60,591 nt of DNA from Verrucomicrobiaceae bacterium (GCA_027486585.1 JAIXOU010000063.1:1-60591), one strand, 5' to 3'; positions 44,017 to 54,206 are shown, counted from the stretch's first letter. Program-made: numbers and translations. The notes: generated by a model not told the origin, from the sequence alone.

Positions 44017-44412
44017 ATGAATGTCGAAGACCTACCTCACCTAGTTGTCGGTGCCTGCATGACCGTGCATCAGACTCTTGGCCCTGGACTTTTGCGCGAG
44101 GCTTATGAGGAATGTCTAGCTGTGGAACTGCGTGGTCTCGAACTGAAGGTCGAGCGTGGTCAATCGCTGAGTTTTGACTATCGCGGTCACAGCATTTCAG
44201 GTGCTGCCAGATTGGACCTGGTGGTCGATGATGTGCTGCTCGTTCAAGTGCTCGTCACGGAGCAAATTCCAGACTTGGAACGCCAAAAAATGGAATCTTT
44301 ACTGCGACTGGGTGGCTTAAAATTGGGGCTCCTGGTTAATTTCCAAGTGCCAGTCATGCGCAAGGGGATCGAGCGTTTCACCGTGAAGCGTCGAAGTGCA
44401 GAGGCTGTTTGA
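44017..44412 (+). CDS. Degenerate GxxExxY-family protein
   Basis: A 131-residue protein of the GxxExxY family (PD-(D/E)XK nuclease-like fold). The region VGACMTVHQTLGPGLLREAY aligns with the family start, but the naming glutamate is replaced: GLLREAY instead of GLLExxY. The nuclease strand, usually ending in V-E-L-K, is DDVLLVQVLVTEQ, so the catalytic Glu and Lys are lost too. The ATG at 44017 matches the family start (MNVEDLPH). The rest of the fold (GLKLGLLVNFQVPVMRKGIE) is kept, so it is probably a folded but inactive protein. It lies alone beside an AT-rich gap. Confidence 0.8.
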   Translation: MNVEDLPHLVVGACMTVHQTLGPGLLREAYEECLAVELRGLELKVERGQSLSFDYRGHSISGAARLDLVVDDVLLVQVLVTEQIPDLERQKMESLLRLGGLKLGLLVNFQVPVMRKGIERFTVKRRSAEAV

Positions 44413-44501
44413 AATGAAGTCTTGTCTGATTTCGCCTAAAAGATGTCAGAGTAAGAAGCTGGCTTTCAAGCGTTGTTTCGGGTGAAATCCTACCATTAAC
44501 C

Positions 44502-47234
44502 ATGAAGCTTATCTGTCCCCTGATTCTCAGCACCTTTGTTTTCTGCCTCAGTCTAGCTGCGGAGGGGCCGCTCCGCGTGCTCTACATTGACACCGAGGGC
44601 AAAGAGCAAACGGCCGTGGGTCAGCTTCACAACGCGATGCGTGATCTGGGACGTGACGCCATCTGGTTCGATTACGCTAAAGAACAGATTAGCGCTGAAT
44701 ACGACCTCATCGTCAAACCGGGAGACGATCTCAGTTCTGAGGCCATCCTTTCTAAACTACCTGCCGCACGTAAAGCTAGTTACGAGGCTTTTTTGGCGCA
44801 GCGTGAAGTCGAAAAGCGTGAAAAGCATCCACAGGTGGCCAACTATGAAAAGCGCCCAGAGCCTCTGACGCTTCAGCTGCCGATGAGTGTGAAAGGTAGC
44901 ATGGAGCGCACGCAGGTGCCTGCTGATTGCGAGTTGAAGCTGTTTGCCAGCGAGCCAGACATCGCCAAACCCATCGCTTTTGCTTGGGATGAGCGGGGCC
45001 GTTGCTGGGTCGTCGAAACACGTGATTATCCCCATGGCATCCAAGAAAACGGCGAAGGTCAGGACAGCATCAAAATCTGCGAGGACACCGATGGCGATGG
45101 TAAAGCGGACAAATTCACGGTCTTCGCCGATAAGTTGAATCTGCCCACGGGCATCGTTTTCGCCCGCAAAGGCATCATCGTTGCCGCTCCGCCGAAGTTC
45201 ATTTACCTTGAAGATACAGATGGTGATGACAAGGCGGACAAGCGTGAGACCATCATTGATTGCTGGGGCATTCGCGACACGCATGCGCAGGCTAGCAATT
45301 TGCACTACGGTTTCGACAACTGGATCTACGGCTGCGTCGGCTACTCTGGCATCGAAGGCTATGTTGGCGGTAAGAAGCATCAGTTTGCCATGGGAACGTA
45401 TCGTTTCAAGCCAGACGGCAGTGCTTTGGAGTTTCTGCATCAATTCACGAATAATTCCTGGGGCCACAGCACCAATGGTGCCGGTGATCAATTTGGCGGT
45501 ACAGCGAATGGCGCGCCCATCTTCTTTGGAGGGATTCCAGCCACGGCGTATCCTGAAGGTTCACGCGGCATGACGGCAAAAAAGATCAACGTGGTTGATA
45601 CCTGCCACACGATCACGCCGAACTTTCGCCAAGTGGACGTCTTCGGCGGCTACACTGCGGCGGCTGGATCGAACTTCATTTACAGCGATGCGCTCCCAAA
45701 GCGTTTCCAAGGCAAAGCGATGATTTGTGAGCCGACAATGAAGGTCGTAGCTCTTGTCGATGTGCAATCTGACGGCGCAGGCTGGAAGGCGCTCGACTCC
45801 ATGAACATCTATGCCAGTAGCGACGAGTGGAACAGTCCTGTGCACGCCGAAGTCGGTCCCGATGGCGCTGTGTGGGTGGCCGATTTCCAAAACTTTATCA
45901 TTCAGCATAATCCGACGCCGAGCAAGGAGCGCGGAGGTTTTGTCGCGACCACAGGTGTCGGCGGAGCACACGAGAATGATCTACGGGATCATAGCCGTGG
46001 GCGGATTTATCGGATTGTGGGGAAGGGAAAGCCAAAGGCTACTGCCACGCAGTATGGGAGTCTGATGGCTCAGCGTGTAGCCATTGAAAATAAGTCTTAT
46101 AAGGCTAATTCGATCTACGGGCCCCATGATCTCTGGACCCAACATGCACTCGGTCAACTTGATGCCAAAACTCACCAGGCCGCTCTTATTTCCAAAGATC
46201 CGGTGCTACGCCGCAATGCCATTCGTGCTCTCGGCAACGATCAAGCTGCCCAAGATCTTTTCTTTGGCTCTGGCGTCTTTTCAGATCCAGATTTGCACAC
46301 ACGCTTAGCAGCCTTAGTGAAGCTTGCAGATTTCCCCACGACGGAAGCAATCAAAACACTCGTCAAAAAGCTCGCCTCTGACCCCATCGTAAAAAACGAC
46401 GAATGGCTGGCGGAAGCTGCCAAGATGCTCGGCAAGAAACACGGTGCACTCAACTTCAAGGAAGGCCCAAACTTACTGCCGAACTCAGGATTTGAAGAAC
46501 TTGCTGCTGACATGAAAACGCCCGTAGGCTGGAAGCAGCGGGATTATGGGACAAAGCCTGGTAATGCTGGCGCGCAGTGGGGCATTGTGATCAATGAAAA
46601 AATGGTTCACAGCGGCAAGCACGGTTTTCGCGTCATCACTCGTGAGGATGCCGATACCAGTTTCTTTGCCGATGTGGTGCTGAAGCCCAATACCGAATAC
46701 AAACTGAGTGCTTGGGTCAAAACGCATGCCTTCCGCGGTAAAGCCAGCCTGAATGACCATATTGGCCGTGCCGAGACGAACTCTCTCAAGCGTGATCAAG
46801 ACTGGACCGAAGTGGAGGTCACCTTCAATAGTAAACAACGTCCTAAAGCCAGCATTAACCTTCTGCATGTGGGCAAAGGCGATACTTACTTTGATGATGT
46901 GAAGCTCTGTGAGCTAATCATGGAAGTCGAAGAAGATGCTTCCTTGCTGGCTGGTGACACGAAACGCGGAGAGAAGATCTTTTGGGAACATCCAGTGGCT
47001 GCTTGTAAAAACTGCCATGTCTTAAAAGGTCAAGGCAGTGCTGTTGGACCTGCACTGGACGGCATCGCTAGCCGCAAAGATGCAGCCTACATTTTAGAGA
47101 GCCTCATGACTCCCAATGCCAAGTTAGCAGAAGGTTTTGAAAAGCTCGGCATCTCCCCCATGCCGCCAATGAACCTCATCCTGAAACCGCAAGAGTTCGC
47201 TGACGTAAAGGCTTTTATCTTGAGTCTAAAGTGA
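44502..47234 (+). CDS. PVC-type heme-binding CxxCH protein with carbohydrate-binding-like domain
   Basis: A 910-residue exported protein. After a signal peptide (MKLICPLILSTFVFCLSLAA) comes a ThuA-like short domain (LRVLYIDTEGK...). A membrane-bound-dehydrogenase-type beta-propeller follows at about 125-505, with calcium-like DTDGDGKADKF repeats and HYGFDNWIYGC. A HEAT-like helical stretch is at about 560-640, and a carbohydrate-binding-like domain at about 650-800 (NLLPNSGFEE, SAWVKTHAF). The c-type cytochrome domain has heme motif CKNCH (C836-H840) and a likely Met ligand in SPMPPMN. It probably oxidises a sugar-like substrate in the periplasm. Confidence 0.9.
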   Translation: MKLICPLILSTFVFCLSLAAEGPLRVLYIDTEGKEQTAVGQLHNAMRDLGRDAIWFDYAKEQISAEYDLIVKPGDDLSSEAILSKLPAARKASYEAFLAQREVEKREKHPQVANYEKRPEPLTLQLPMSVKGSMERTQVPADCELKLFASEPDIAKPIAFAWDERGRCWVVETRDYPHGIQENGEGQDSIKICEDTDGDGKADKFTVFADKLNLPTGIVFARKGIIVAAPPKFIYLEDTDGDDKADKRETIIDCWGIRDTHAQASNLHYGFDNWIYGCVGYSGIEGYVGGKKHQFAMGTYRFKPDGSALEFLHQFTNNSWGHSTNGAGDQFGGTANGAPIFFGGIPATAYPEGSRGMTAKKINVVDTCHTITPNFRQVDVFGGYTAAAGSNFIYSDALPKRFQGKAMICEPTMKVVALVDVQSDGAGWKALDSMNIYASSDEWNSPVHAEVGPDGAVWVADFQNFIIQHNPTPSKERGGFVATTGVGGAHENDLRDHSRGRIYRIVGKGKPKATATQYGSLMAQRVAIENKSYKANSIYGPHDLWTQHALGQLDAKTHQAALISKDPVLRRNAIRALGNDQAAQDLFFGSGVFSDPDLHTRLAALVKLADFPTTEAIKTLVKKLASDPIVKNDEWLAEAAKMLGKKHGALNFKEGPNLLPNSGFEELAADMKTPVGWKQRDYGTKPGNAGAQWGIVINEKMVHSGKHGFRVITREDADTSFFADVVLKPNTEYKLSAWVKTHAFRGKASLNDHIGRAETNSLKRDQDWTEVEVTFNSKQRPKASINLLHVGKGDTYFDDVKLCELIMEVEEDASLLAGDTKRGEKIFWEHPVAACKNCHVLKGQGSAVGPALDGIASRKDAAYILESLMTPNAKLAEGFEKLGISPMPPMNLILKPQEFADVKAFILSLK

Positions 47235-47239
47235 GCCGT

Positions 47240-48679
47240 TTAGGCCAGCAGTTCTTTGATCACTGAGCATTCATTCACGCCAGTGAGGCGGAAGTCGAGC
47301 CCCGCATACTTGTAGGTGAAGCGTTCGTGATCAAAACCGAGCGCTTTCAGCAGAGTCGCATGCAGATCATGCACGTGGACTTTGTTTTCGATGGCAGCAA
47401 AGCCAAATTCATCCGTGGCACCGTGCGTGTAGCCCCCCTTGGTGCCGCCGCCTGCGAGCCAGTAGGTGAAACCATAGTGATTGTGGTCACGACCGCGTTG
47501 CTTGCCTGCATTTGAGCCTGGTGTCGGTAGTTCTACGGCCGGTGTTCGGCCAAATTCACCACCCCACATCATGAGTGTGTCATCGAAGAGTCCGCGCTGT
47601 TTCATATCGCCCATGAAGGCGGCGATAGCCTGATCCACATCTTTCGCCAGGCGGGCATGATCCAGAATCTCATCATGGCTATCCCAAGGCTGACCGGCGC
47701 CTGTCCAGAGTTGGATAAAACGCACGCCTCTTTCTAATAAACGACGTGCAATCAGGGTTTGCCGTCCGAAGTCATTTTCGCCATAGGCTTTGCGGACGGA
47801 TTCGGGTTCTTTGCTGATGTCGAAAGCGTCGGTGGCCTCCATTTGCATGCGATAAGCTAGCTCGTAGCTGTGAATGCGGGCATCCAGCTGCTGATCATTT
47901 TGGCGCTGCTTGAGGTGGTTCTCATTCAGTTCATGAAGCAGGTCGAGTTGGCGTCGCTGCTGCTTGAGATCGAGCGATCCATTTTTGATGAACTCCACCA
48001 GCTTATCGACCTCTGTATCTTTCGTGTTGATGTAGGTGCCCTGATAAATGCTGGGTAGAAAGGCAGATTGCCAGTTCTTAGCGCGCCGCGTTGGCATGCC
48101 GCTTGGGCACATGGAAATGTAACCTGGCAGGTTTTCATTCTCGGAACCCAGGCCATAGGTCACCCAGGAGCCGAAGCTCGGACGATGCAGACGCCCGTCT
48201 CCGCAGTTCATGAGGCCGAGTGAAGGCTCATGATTGGGCACATCCGCATGCATGGAACGAATGACGCAAAGGTCGTCTGCATAAGCAGCGGTCTTGCCGA
48301 ATAGATCACTAACTTCCAGGCCGCATTGGCCATACTTTTGAAACTTGAATGGCGACTTCAGGCCCGCTCCAGTGGGGCGCTCGGTCTTTAGAAGACTTGG
48401 TAGAGGTTTGCCATCATACTTATCCAGCATGGGCTTTGGATCAAAGGTGTCCACTTGAGAGGGTCCACCATTCATGAAAAAATGGATCACTCGTTTGGCC
48501 TTGGGCTCAAAGTGGGACTGTCTGACTCCGAAGGGATTGTTCGAGTCTAGCCCAGCCTGAGCTTGATCTGCACCCATGAGCCCACCCAGGGCCATGGCTC
48601 CCATGCCCATGCCTGTCCGACTAAGCATCTGACGGCGGGTGAGGAAGGCGTGTTCGAGATTGAGGGGATGGTGGGACAT
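47240..48679 (-). CDS. DUF1501 domain protein (Tat-exported)
   Basis: A 479-residue DUF1501 protein, a paralogue of the one at 10551-11837. The N-terminus has a twin-arginine signal (TRRQMLSRTGMGMGAMALGG). Family motifs are KRVIHFFMNGGPSQVDTFDP, CVIRSMHADVPNHEPSL, GVRFIQLWTGAGQPWDSHDE and MMWGGEFGRTPAVE, with RDHNHYGFTYWLAGGG. It ends five bases from the convergent PVC heme gene and starts 21 bp after the PSD1 protein gene on the same strand, so the two form an operon. Confidence 0.94.
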   Translation of the reverse strand: MSHHPLNLEHAFLTRRQMLSRTGMGMGAMALGGLMGADQAQAGLDSNNPFGVRQSHFEPKAKRVIHFFMNGGPSQVDTFDPKPMLDKYDGKPLPSLLKTERPTGAGLKSPFKFQKYGQCGLEVSDLFGKTAAYADDLCVIRSMHADVPNHEPSLGLMNCGDGRLHRPSFGSWVTYGLGSENENLPGYISMCPSGMPTRRAKNWQSAFLPSIYQGTYINTKDTEVDKLVEFIKNGSLDLKQQRRQLDLLHELNENHLKQRQNDQQLDARIHSYELAYRMQMEATDAFDISKEPESVRKAYGENDFGRQTLIARRLLERGVRFIQLWTGAGQPWDSHDEILDHARLAKDVDQAIAAFMGDMKQRGLFDDTLMMWGGEFGRTPAVELPTPGSNAGKQRGRDHNHYGFTYWLAGGGTKGGYTHGATDEFGFAAIENKVHVHDLHATLLKALGFDHERFTYKYAGLDFRLTGVNECSVIKELLA

Positions 48680-48700
48680 CAGAGGGTAGAAAAGAAGGAT

Positions 48701-51700
48701 TCAATCAACGAACTGAAACTCGTTGGACATCATCAGCACTTGAGCGAGTTGGGAGAGCGGGGATTGGGGCTTGGCGCGGTTTTGTGGCCAGCCTTCAGGG
48801 CCGCAGAAGTCGGTGTCTGCTTGGGTGATGGGGGTGAGGCTGCCATCTTCATTGATACGTTCAATTCTTGGAGCCCAGATGTAACTATCGCTGTTGGTAT
48901 CTCCATTCTCGGCTTCGACGACGAAGGAGAGGGTTTCATCCTGTTGGATTTCGATCTGGGCGTTCATTTCTACGGTCCCTGTAGGCCGGACAAATTGTTC
49001 AGCGACTTTGCCTTGTTTGCTGGAGAGGATCCATGCGCGCACGCCATTTCCTTGGTTGTTGCTGCGCTTGATGTTGCCACTGAGGCGGATCCGTTCTTTT
49101 TCAAAAGGAGATGTCCATTGCAGCACGGTCGGTGCATTTTTGCCGGGGTGCCCAGCTCCAATGCCGATTTGGAAATGGCCAAACTCTTTGTCTGGGTAGG
49201 TGCCTGTCGGATACCAGCGGTTTTTTGTCTGCGCGGTTTTGCCAAAATGTTTGAGTTCGCTGAAGCCTGCAAGTTTGACCTGTCCGTCGGGAGTTTTTTC
49301 AATCTGCCCGTGGCCATACTTCCAGATAAAGGCAGAGGTGCGCCCGCTGAGTGCTGCGGCATCGGTCACGAAACGTTGAGCCAGCTCGACCTCGTCAGGG
49401 CGTGCCTCACGTTTCAGAACACGGTGATACAAAGTCTGAATGGTCTGGGAATCGATGCTGCTGCCCTGAACGGGTGTCTGTTTGGCGACGCGTGAGGCTC
49501 GTTGTTTGATGAACGGACTGTTCATTAAAAAGAGTGTCTGTTGTGGCACCGTGGTGACATAGCGTTGGGGGCTATGGCTGTCTGGATTGGCAAAGTCAAA
49601 CATCGCTGGGACGGTTGCCTGATCATAGCGATCCACGATCATGTAAACGGTGCGGCAGGCGTCGGCTGTGGGATCGGTGTAGCGCACGGCGCGTCCACCC
49701 ATTTTACTCAGATTCAGGTCACTGCTGGCTTGTAGCATGGCGTCGCGCATGGATTCATAGTCCAAACGTTGGCGGTTGTAGCGGGTGAGGAGATCGTTTT
49801 CAGGATCTTTGAGGTCTTTTTGTTCTGAACTGAGAGAACTCTGCTGCCAAGTGCGGCTAGTCAGAATCATCTGATGCAGTTTCTTTAAACTCCAGCCGTT
49901 TTCCACGAGCGATGCTGCCAGGAAGTCGAGCAATTCAGCCTGTACGGGTTTCGGTGATTGCACACCAAAATCACTGGTTTGCCCGACCAAAGGTTTGCCG
50001 AAATGCTGAGCCCAGACGCGATTGACGATGACTCGTGCTGTCAGTGGATTGTCTTTGTTGGCTATCTTTTGAGCCAGCTCCAGACGGCCGCTGCCATCTT
50101 TGAAGAGTTCTCCGCCAAACATGGTCAGCCATGCGCGCGGTGCTGGATCACCTTGTCTGCCAGGGTTGCCACGCACAAAAACGCGCACGTCACTGGGTTT
50201 GGGTTTATCCAGAGAAACCATAGCACGTGGAGGTGCACCAGGGTGATCAGATTCCAGCTTCACACGCTCATTGCTGAGCTTGACGATGGTGTCTAGATCT
50301 TTGCGGGTGAAGAAAAGATTCGCCTGTTCCATCGGCACAGCCATCGGCGATGGTTCACTGAGAAGAATTTCGCGCACCTGTTTCCAGTCCGCATTATCTG
50401 GCTCTTTGCCTGCGAGGCAGGTGGAAAAGATGTCCGCATAAACTTTCGAGACATCTTCCATGCTTTTGGGTGCTGGGCGCTTCATGAACTCATTACGCGC
50501 CACCGCATTGAGTCCCGCTTCAGGCTTGGTCACTGCTGTGATGACAGCTGGTGCTTGACTCGCAAACTCAGGTGCAGGCAGTGCCGCAAATTCTTTCCAG
50601 GCGAGCATGACTGGGTGGGCTTTGCCTTTTAAGGCGTAGCGGTTCAAGAAGTCGCCCCATTTATCCGCCACTTTATCACGCAGTTTCAGGGCTCCTGATC
50701 GGCCCTTAAGGGTCTGACGGTCTTTGATGGTGGAGGCCTCTTGTGCAAAGGCGAGATATTCAGCCAGCCTCTCAGGTTGACGAATCTCTTCATGCACTTG
50801 CTTTTTAAAGTCCATCTCCTTGTTCGCGATCTCGGCAACTTTGCCTTCATACTCGCGGAAGGCCTCTTCATTGGCAGGCTTACCGATGACGGGTAAATCC
50901 TTTTGTTCAGGCTCCATGCTGCTGCTAAAGATGGAATACATGGCGTAGTAATCCTTGGTTGGGATCGGGTCAAACTTGTGGTTGTGACAGCGTGCGCAGC
51001 CTACAGTGATGCCAAGCATCCCACGGCTGACGACATCGATCCGGTCGTCAATTTGTAGATTCCGATCACTGATAAACTTGTCTCCTACATTGAGAAAACC
51101 CAATGCCGCTAAAGAGGGATGGGTAGGATCGTTGGGATGCATTTTATCAGCCGCTAACTGATGCATCAGAAACTGATCATAAGGCATGTCTTCATTCAGG
51201 GACTTTACCACCCAGTCTCGGTAGGTGTAGGCATAGGGGTAATTGATGTTTTTGCCTGCGACCTGATAGCCGTCCGTATCTGCATAACGTGCGACATCCA
51301 GCCAAACGCGAGCCCAGCGTTCTCCATAAGCTGGGGTGGAAAGGAGGTGATTGATGAGTTTCTCAGCATTCGGGTCACGGATGAATTCCTGACTCTGTTC
51401 ATAGCTCGGCTGCAAGCCTGTGAGTGTCACATAAAGACGGCGGCAAAGGGTGGCTGCATCTGCTTTCGGGGCAAAGTCTAAGCCCGCGCTTTTCATCTTG
51501 GCGCTAACGAGTTCGTCCACGTTATGACCTGTCGTTGGCTTTTTGACCGGAAGATAAGCCCAATGCTGCATGGGGTCTGTCTTCACCTGGGCTGTCACAG
51601 GCTCCTTTTCGGCGGGCCAAGGCATTCCCAAAGTGACCCATTTTTCGAGAGCAGCGATTTGGGCAGGCTTTAGCTTATCGCCCTTTTTGGGCATGGCCTC

Positions 51701-52000
51701 TACGCCCGCAGTGTGGTTGATGGCCTTGATGAGCTTCGATGTGGCTGGTTTTCCAGCTTCCACGACTTTACCGTAATCACTGCCGCGCAAGACAGCGCTG
51801 TAGATGTCTAAACGCAGACCGTTTTCGTGTTTGTGCGCGTTGTGGCAGTCGTAGCAGTTTTCCGCTAGAACAGGGCGCACTTCTTTTTCGAAGAATTCGA
51901 TCTGCTCTGGGGGGAAGGAGCCCTCGGCATGTGCAGGCAGTGTGGGCAGCGCTAATGCGCCCATGAGTAAGCCTAGGGAGAATAAAAGTCGTAGAATCAT
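48701..52000 (-). CDS. PSD1 and planctomycete cytochrome C domain protein (PSCyt1-DUF1549-DUF1553)
   Basis: A 1099-residue exported protein with the full planctomycete layout. A signal peptide ends near residue 25. The PSCyt1 heme domain has CYDCH (C49-H53). DUF1549/PSCyt2 has CRRLYVTLTGLQPS and CARCHNHKFDPIP. DUF1553/PSD1 has NRVWAQHFGKPLVGQTSDFG and LTSRTWQQSS. The C-terminal region (from about residue 905) is extended with a beta-rich segment before ending SNEFQFVD. It is the first gene of an operon with DUF1501, and the family probably works in periplasmic redox or polysaccharide handling, which is not proven. Confidence 0.94.
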   Translation of the reverse strand: MILRLLFSLGLLMGALALPTLPAHAEGSFPPEQIEFFEKEVRPVLAENCYDCHNAHKHENGLRLDIYSAVLRGSDYGKVVEAGKPATSKLIKAINHTAGVEAMPKKGDKLKPAQIAALEKWVTLGMPWPAEKEPVTAQVKTDPMQHWAYLPVKKPTTGHNVDELVSAKMKSAGLDFAPKADAATLCRRLYVTLTGLQPSYEQSQEFIRDPNAEKLINHLLSTPAYGERWARVWLDVARYADTDGYQVAGKNINYPYAYTYRDWVVKSLNEDMPYDQFLMHQLAADKMHPNDPTHPSLAALGFLNVGDKFISDRNLQIDDRIDVVSRGMLGITVGCARCHNHKFDPIPTKDYYAMYSIFSSSMEPEQKDLPVIGKPANEEAFREYEGKVAEIANKEMDFKKQVHEEIRQPERLAEYLAFAQEASTIKDRQTLKGRSGALKLRDKVADKWGDFLNRYALKGKAHPVMLAWKEFAALPAPEFASQAPAVITAVTKPEAGLNAVARNEFMKRPAPKSMEDVSKVYADIFSTCLAGKEPDNADWKQVREILLSEPSPMAVPMEQANLFFTRKDLDTIVKLSNERVKLESDHPGAPPRAMVSLDKPKPSDVRVFVRGNPGRQGDPAPRAWLTMFGGELFKDGSGRLELAQKIANKDNPLTARVIVNRVWAQHFGKPLVGQTSDFGVQSPKPVQAELLDFLAASLVENGWSLKKLHQMILTSRTWQQSSLSSEQKDLKDPENDLLTRYNRQRLDYESMRDAMLQASSDLNLSKMGGRAVRYTDPTADACRTVYMIVDRYDQATVPAMFDFANPDSHSPQRYVTTVPQQTLFLMNSPFIKQRASRVAKQTPVQGSSIDSQTIQTLYHRVLKREARPDEVELAQRFVTDAAALSGRTSAFIWKYGHGQIEKTPDGQVKLAGFSELKHFGKTAQTKNRWYPTGTYPDKEFGHFQIGIGAGHPGKNAPTVLQWTSPFEKERIRLSGNIKRSNNQGNGVRAWILSSKQGKVAEQFVRPTGTVEMNAQIEIQQDETLSFVVEAENGDTNSDSYIWAPRIERINEDGSLTPITQADTDFCGPEGWPQNRAKPQSPLSQLAQVLMMSNEFQFVD

Positions 52001-52100
52001 CGTGCGGGGGGAAGCAACGTCGAGATGCTATACGTGCACCACCCAAATGATACGCAGATTTTGGGCCGTTCCTTGCAGTGCTCTCTACGGTGATGAAGTC

Positions 52101-53036
52101 TCACGCAGTCAGTTCAGCCACAGCGGCTTCGAAGCTGGCGACGTCTTTGATAGAGATGACTTTGGCAGATTTATCAATCTTGCCCATGAGTCCGGCAAGG
52201 GTAGCGTCTGGTCCGAGTTCGATAAAGAGGTCGTGTCCTTGGGCACGCAGGGCTTGCATGGACTCCACCCAGCGGACGCTGCCGGTGACTTGGCTGGTCA
52301 GTGTTGAGCGAATTTCTGCGGGGGCGTTGACGACTCGGGCTTCGAAGTTACAAACAACGGGCACCGCTGGCTCTTGGATGGTGGCGGCAGCCAAAGCGGT
52401 GGCTAGTTTATCCTGAGCGCTTTTCATCAAGCGACTATGGTAAGCGCCTGCAACGGGAAGGGGGATGGCGCGCTTGATGCCTTTGTCCTTGGCTTTGGCG
52501 GCGGCGGCCTCAATGCCTTCGACACTGCCACTGAGAACGATTTGTCCTGGAGCATTCAGATTGGCCACATCGACATCGCATTCTGCGGCCAGATCGCGGA
52601 TAGCGCTTTCCTCACCGCCGAGCATGGCGACCATGGCACCGCGCGTTTGCTCACAGGCTTCTTCCATGAAGCTGCCACGCTGAAAAACGAGATCCAGTCC
52701 GGTGGCAAAGTCAAAGGTGCCTGCGGCTGCATGAGCGGTGAATTCGCCTAGAGAGAGACCTGCTGTTGCCGCGATCTTCAAGCTAGGCACGCGTTCTTTA
52801 AGGACCTCTAACAAAGCCAATCCATGAGCATACAGTGCTGGCTGGCAACGGCTGGTTTTCGTCAGATCTTCCATAGGGCCTTCAAACATGACCTGGCTCA
52901 GCGAGTAACCCGAGATAGCTGCATCGGCTTTTTCAAACAGTGCCCGCACGGAAGGGTAGGCTTCAGCGAGATCTTTTCCCATACCGACTTTTTGAGCACC
53001 TTGACCAGCGAAGAGGAGGACGACAGATTTAGACAT
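52101..53036 (-). CDS. fabD: Malonyl-CoA:ACP transacylase FabD
   Basis: A 311-residue enzyme that moves malonyl from CoA to acyl carrier protein, starting fatty acid elongation. Motifs are FAGQGAQKVGMG at the start, the nucleophile in GLSLGEFTAH (Ser95), and QIVLSG plus PVAGAYHSRLM with the catalytic His. The nucleophile elbow has Leu where most FabD proteins have His (GHSLGE to GLSLGE). The usual fab neighbours (fabH, fabG, acpP) are absent. Confidence 0.95.
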   Translation of the reverse strand: MSKSVVLLFAGQGAQKVGMGKDLAEAYPSVRALFEKADAAISGYSLSQVMFEGPMEDLTKTSRCQPALYAHGLALLEVLKERVPSLKIAATAGLSLGEFTAHAAAGTFDFATGLDLVFQRGSFMEEACEQTRGAMVAMLGGEESAIRDLAAECDVDVANLNAPGQIVLSGSVEGIEAAAAKAKDKGIKRAIPLPVAGAYHSRLMKSAQDKLATALAAATIQEPAVPVVCNFEARVVNAPAEIRSTLTSQVTGSVRWVESMQALRAQGHDLFIELGPDATLAGLMGKIDKSAKVISIKDVASFEAAVAELTA

Positions 53037-53078
53037 AGTTTTAGGAGGAGAAGATTGACAGTCTTTTTCAGAGCACAG

Positions 53079-54206
53079 TCACTGCACGGGTGCAAGTCCT
53101 TGCAGCGCCTTAATCTCAGGCAGCGCGCGCTCTGCCGCAGTGGCAAGCAGGGTGCGGGCATCTAAGATGGCTTGGGCAAGCGGCATGTGGCTGGGTTTGA
53201 TGGCGTAAGCGAGGTCAAAGTGAGCGCGGAGGGCAGGTGAATCTTCAATGCTACCAGCAAAGGCAACAACGGCTTTGCCATGGCGGCGTGCCATGAGGGC
53301 GACTCCAATGGGGCCCTTGCCATGCAGAGTCTGAGCATCCAGGCGTCCTTCCCCTGTGATGATGAGATCTGCTTTGGCGACGCGTTCCTCTAAACCGATC
53401 TGCTGTGAGATAAGGTCAAAGCCGCTGACAAGTCGGGCTCCGCAGAAGGTCATGAGCCCATAGCCCAGGCCGCCAGCAGCTCCTGAGCCGGGTATTTCAC
53501 GCGGATCGCAGCCGAGGTCTCGTGCAGCAATATCGGCCAACTTTTTGAGACGATCTTCAAAGAAAGCAAAATCGGTCACGCCTTTTTGCGGTCCATAGAT
53601 GCGTGTGGCTCCGTGGGGACCAAGCAACGGATTGTCCACGTCACAAGCAACGAGGATTTCTGGGAAAACGACTGCTGGCGGGACTATTCGCTCTAATAGA
53701 TGCAAATTGGCCACGATGGGCTGAATGGCCTGATCTTGTGCATCTAAAAACTGGTAGCCAAGGGCCGCAGCCATGCCGAGTCCACCATCGTTGGTGGCGC
53801 TGCCGCCGATGCCGATCACGAGTTTTTTCGCACCGCGTTGGATGGCGTCTAGCATCAGTAAACCTGTGCCCTGAGTGCTAGCTTGTGTTGCGTCGAGTGG
53901 CAGATCACTGATCAAGGCGAGACCACTGGCTGCGCTCATTTCCAAGATGGCCTGGGACTGTTGCGGCATCCAGCCGTAGCGTGCCGCTATCGGGCGCGTG
54001 TGGGCATCTAGTGTCTGGCTTTCGATCCATTGACCGCCTAGGGCTGTGATCATGGCTTCGGTCGTGCCTTCTCCGCCATCGGCGATGGGGCAGAGGTCGA
54101 TCTCAAAGTCTGGTAGGCCCTTGGTTAGAACCTCACTCAGAGTCTCAGCCACCTCGGTAGCGGTGAGAGAGCCTTTGTATTTATCACTGGCGATGAGTAT
54201 GCGCAT
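53079..54206 (-). CDS. glxK: Glycerate kinase, GlxK/GarK type
   Basis: A 375-residue cytosolic kinase converting D-glycerate to phosphoglycerate. The start MRILIASDKYKGSLTATEVA and the segment PIADGGEGTTEAM are family hallmarks, as are LVIGIGGSATNDGGLGMAAA and the nearby GPHGATRIYGPQKG. The length is normal. It lies 42 bp upstream of fabD on the same strand and 52 bp after a LacI regulator gene, so transcription from the regulator side is possible. Which carbon 2- or 3-phosphate is made depends on subtype and is not read here. Confidence 0.92.
   Translation of the reverse strand: MRILIASDKYKGSLTATEVAETLSEVLTKGLPDFEIDLCPIADGGEGTTEAMITALGGQWIESQTLDAHTRPIAARYGWMPQQSQAILEMSAASGLALISDLPLDATQASTQGTGLLMLDAIQRGAKKLVIGIGGSATNDGGLGMAAALGYQFLDAQDQAIQPIVANLHLLERIVPPAVVFPEILVACDVDNPLLGPHGATRIYGPQKGVTDFAFFEDRLKKLADIAARDLGCDPREIPGSGAAGGLGYGLMTFCGARLVSGFDLISQQIGLEERVAKADLIITGEGRLDAQTLHGKGPIGVALMARRHGKAVVAFAGSIEDSPALRAHFDLAYAIKPSHMPLAQAILDARTLLATAAERALPEIKALQGLAPVQ

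Noticed and set aside
48563..49495. Open frame of about 310 codons across the DUF1501/PSD1 junction on the plus strand
   Set aside because: It crosses two well-supported genes on the opposite strand and is not protein-like.
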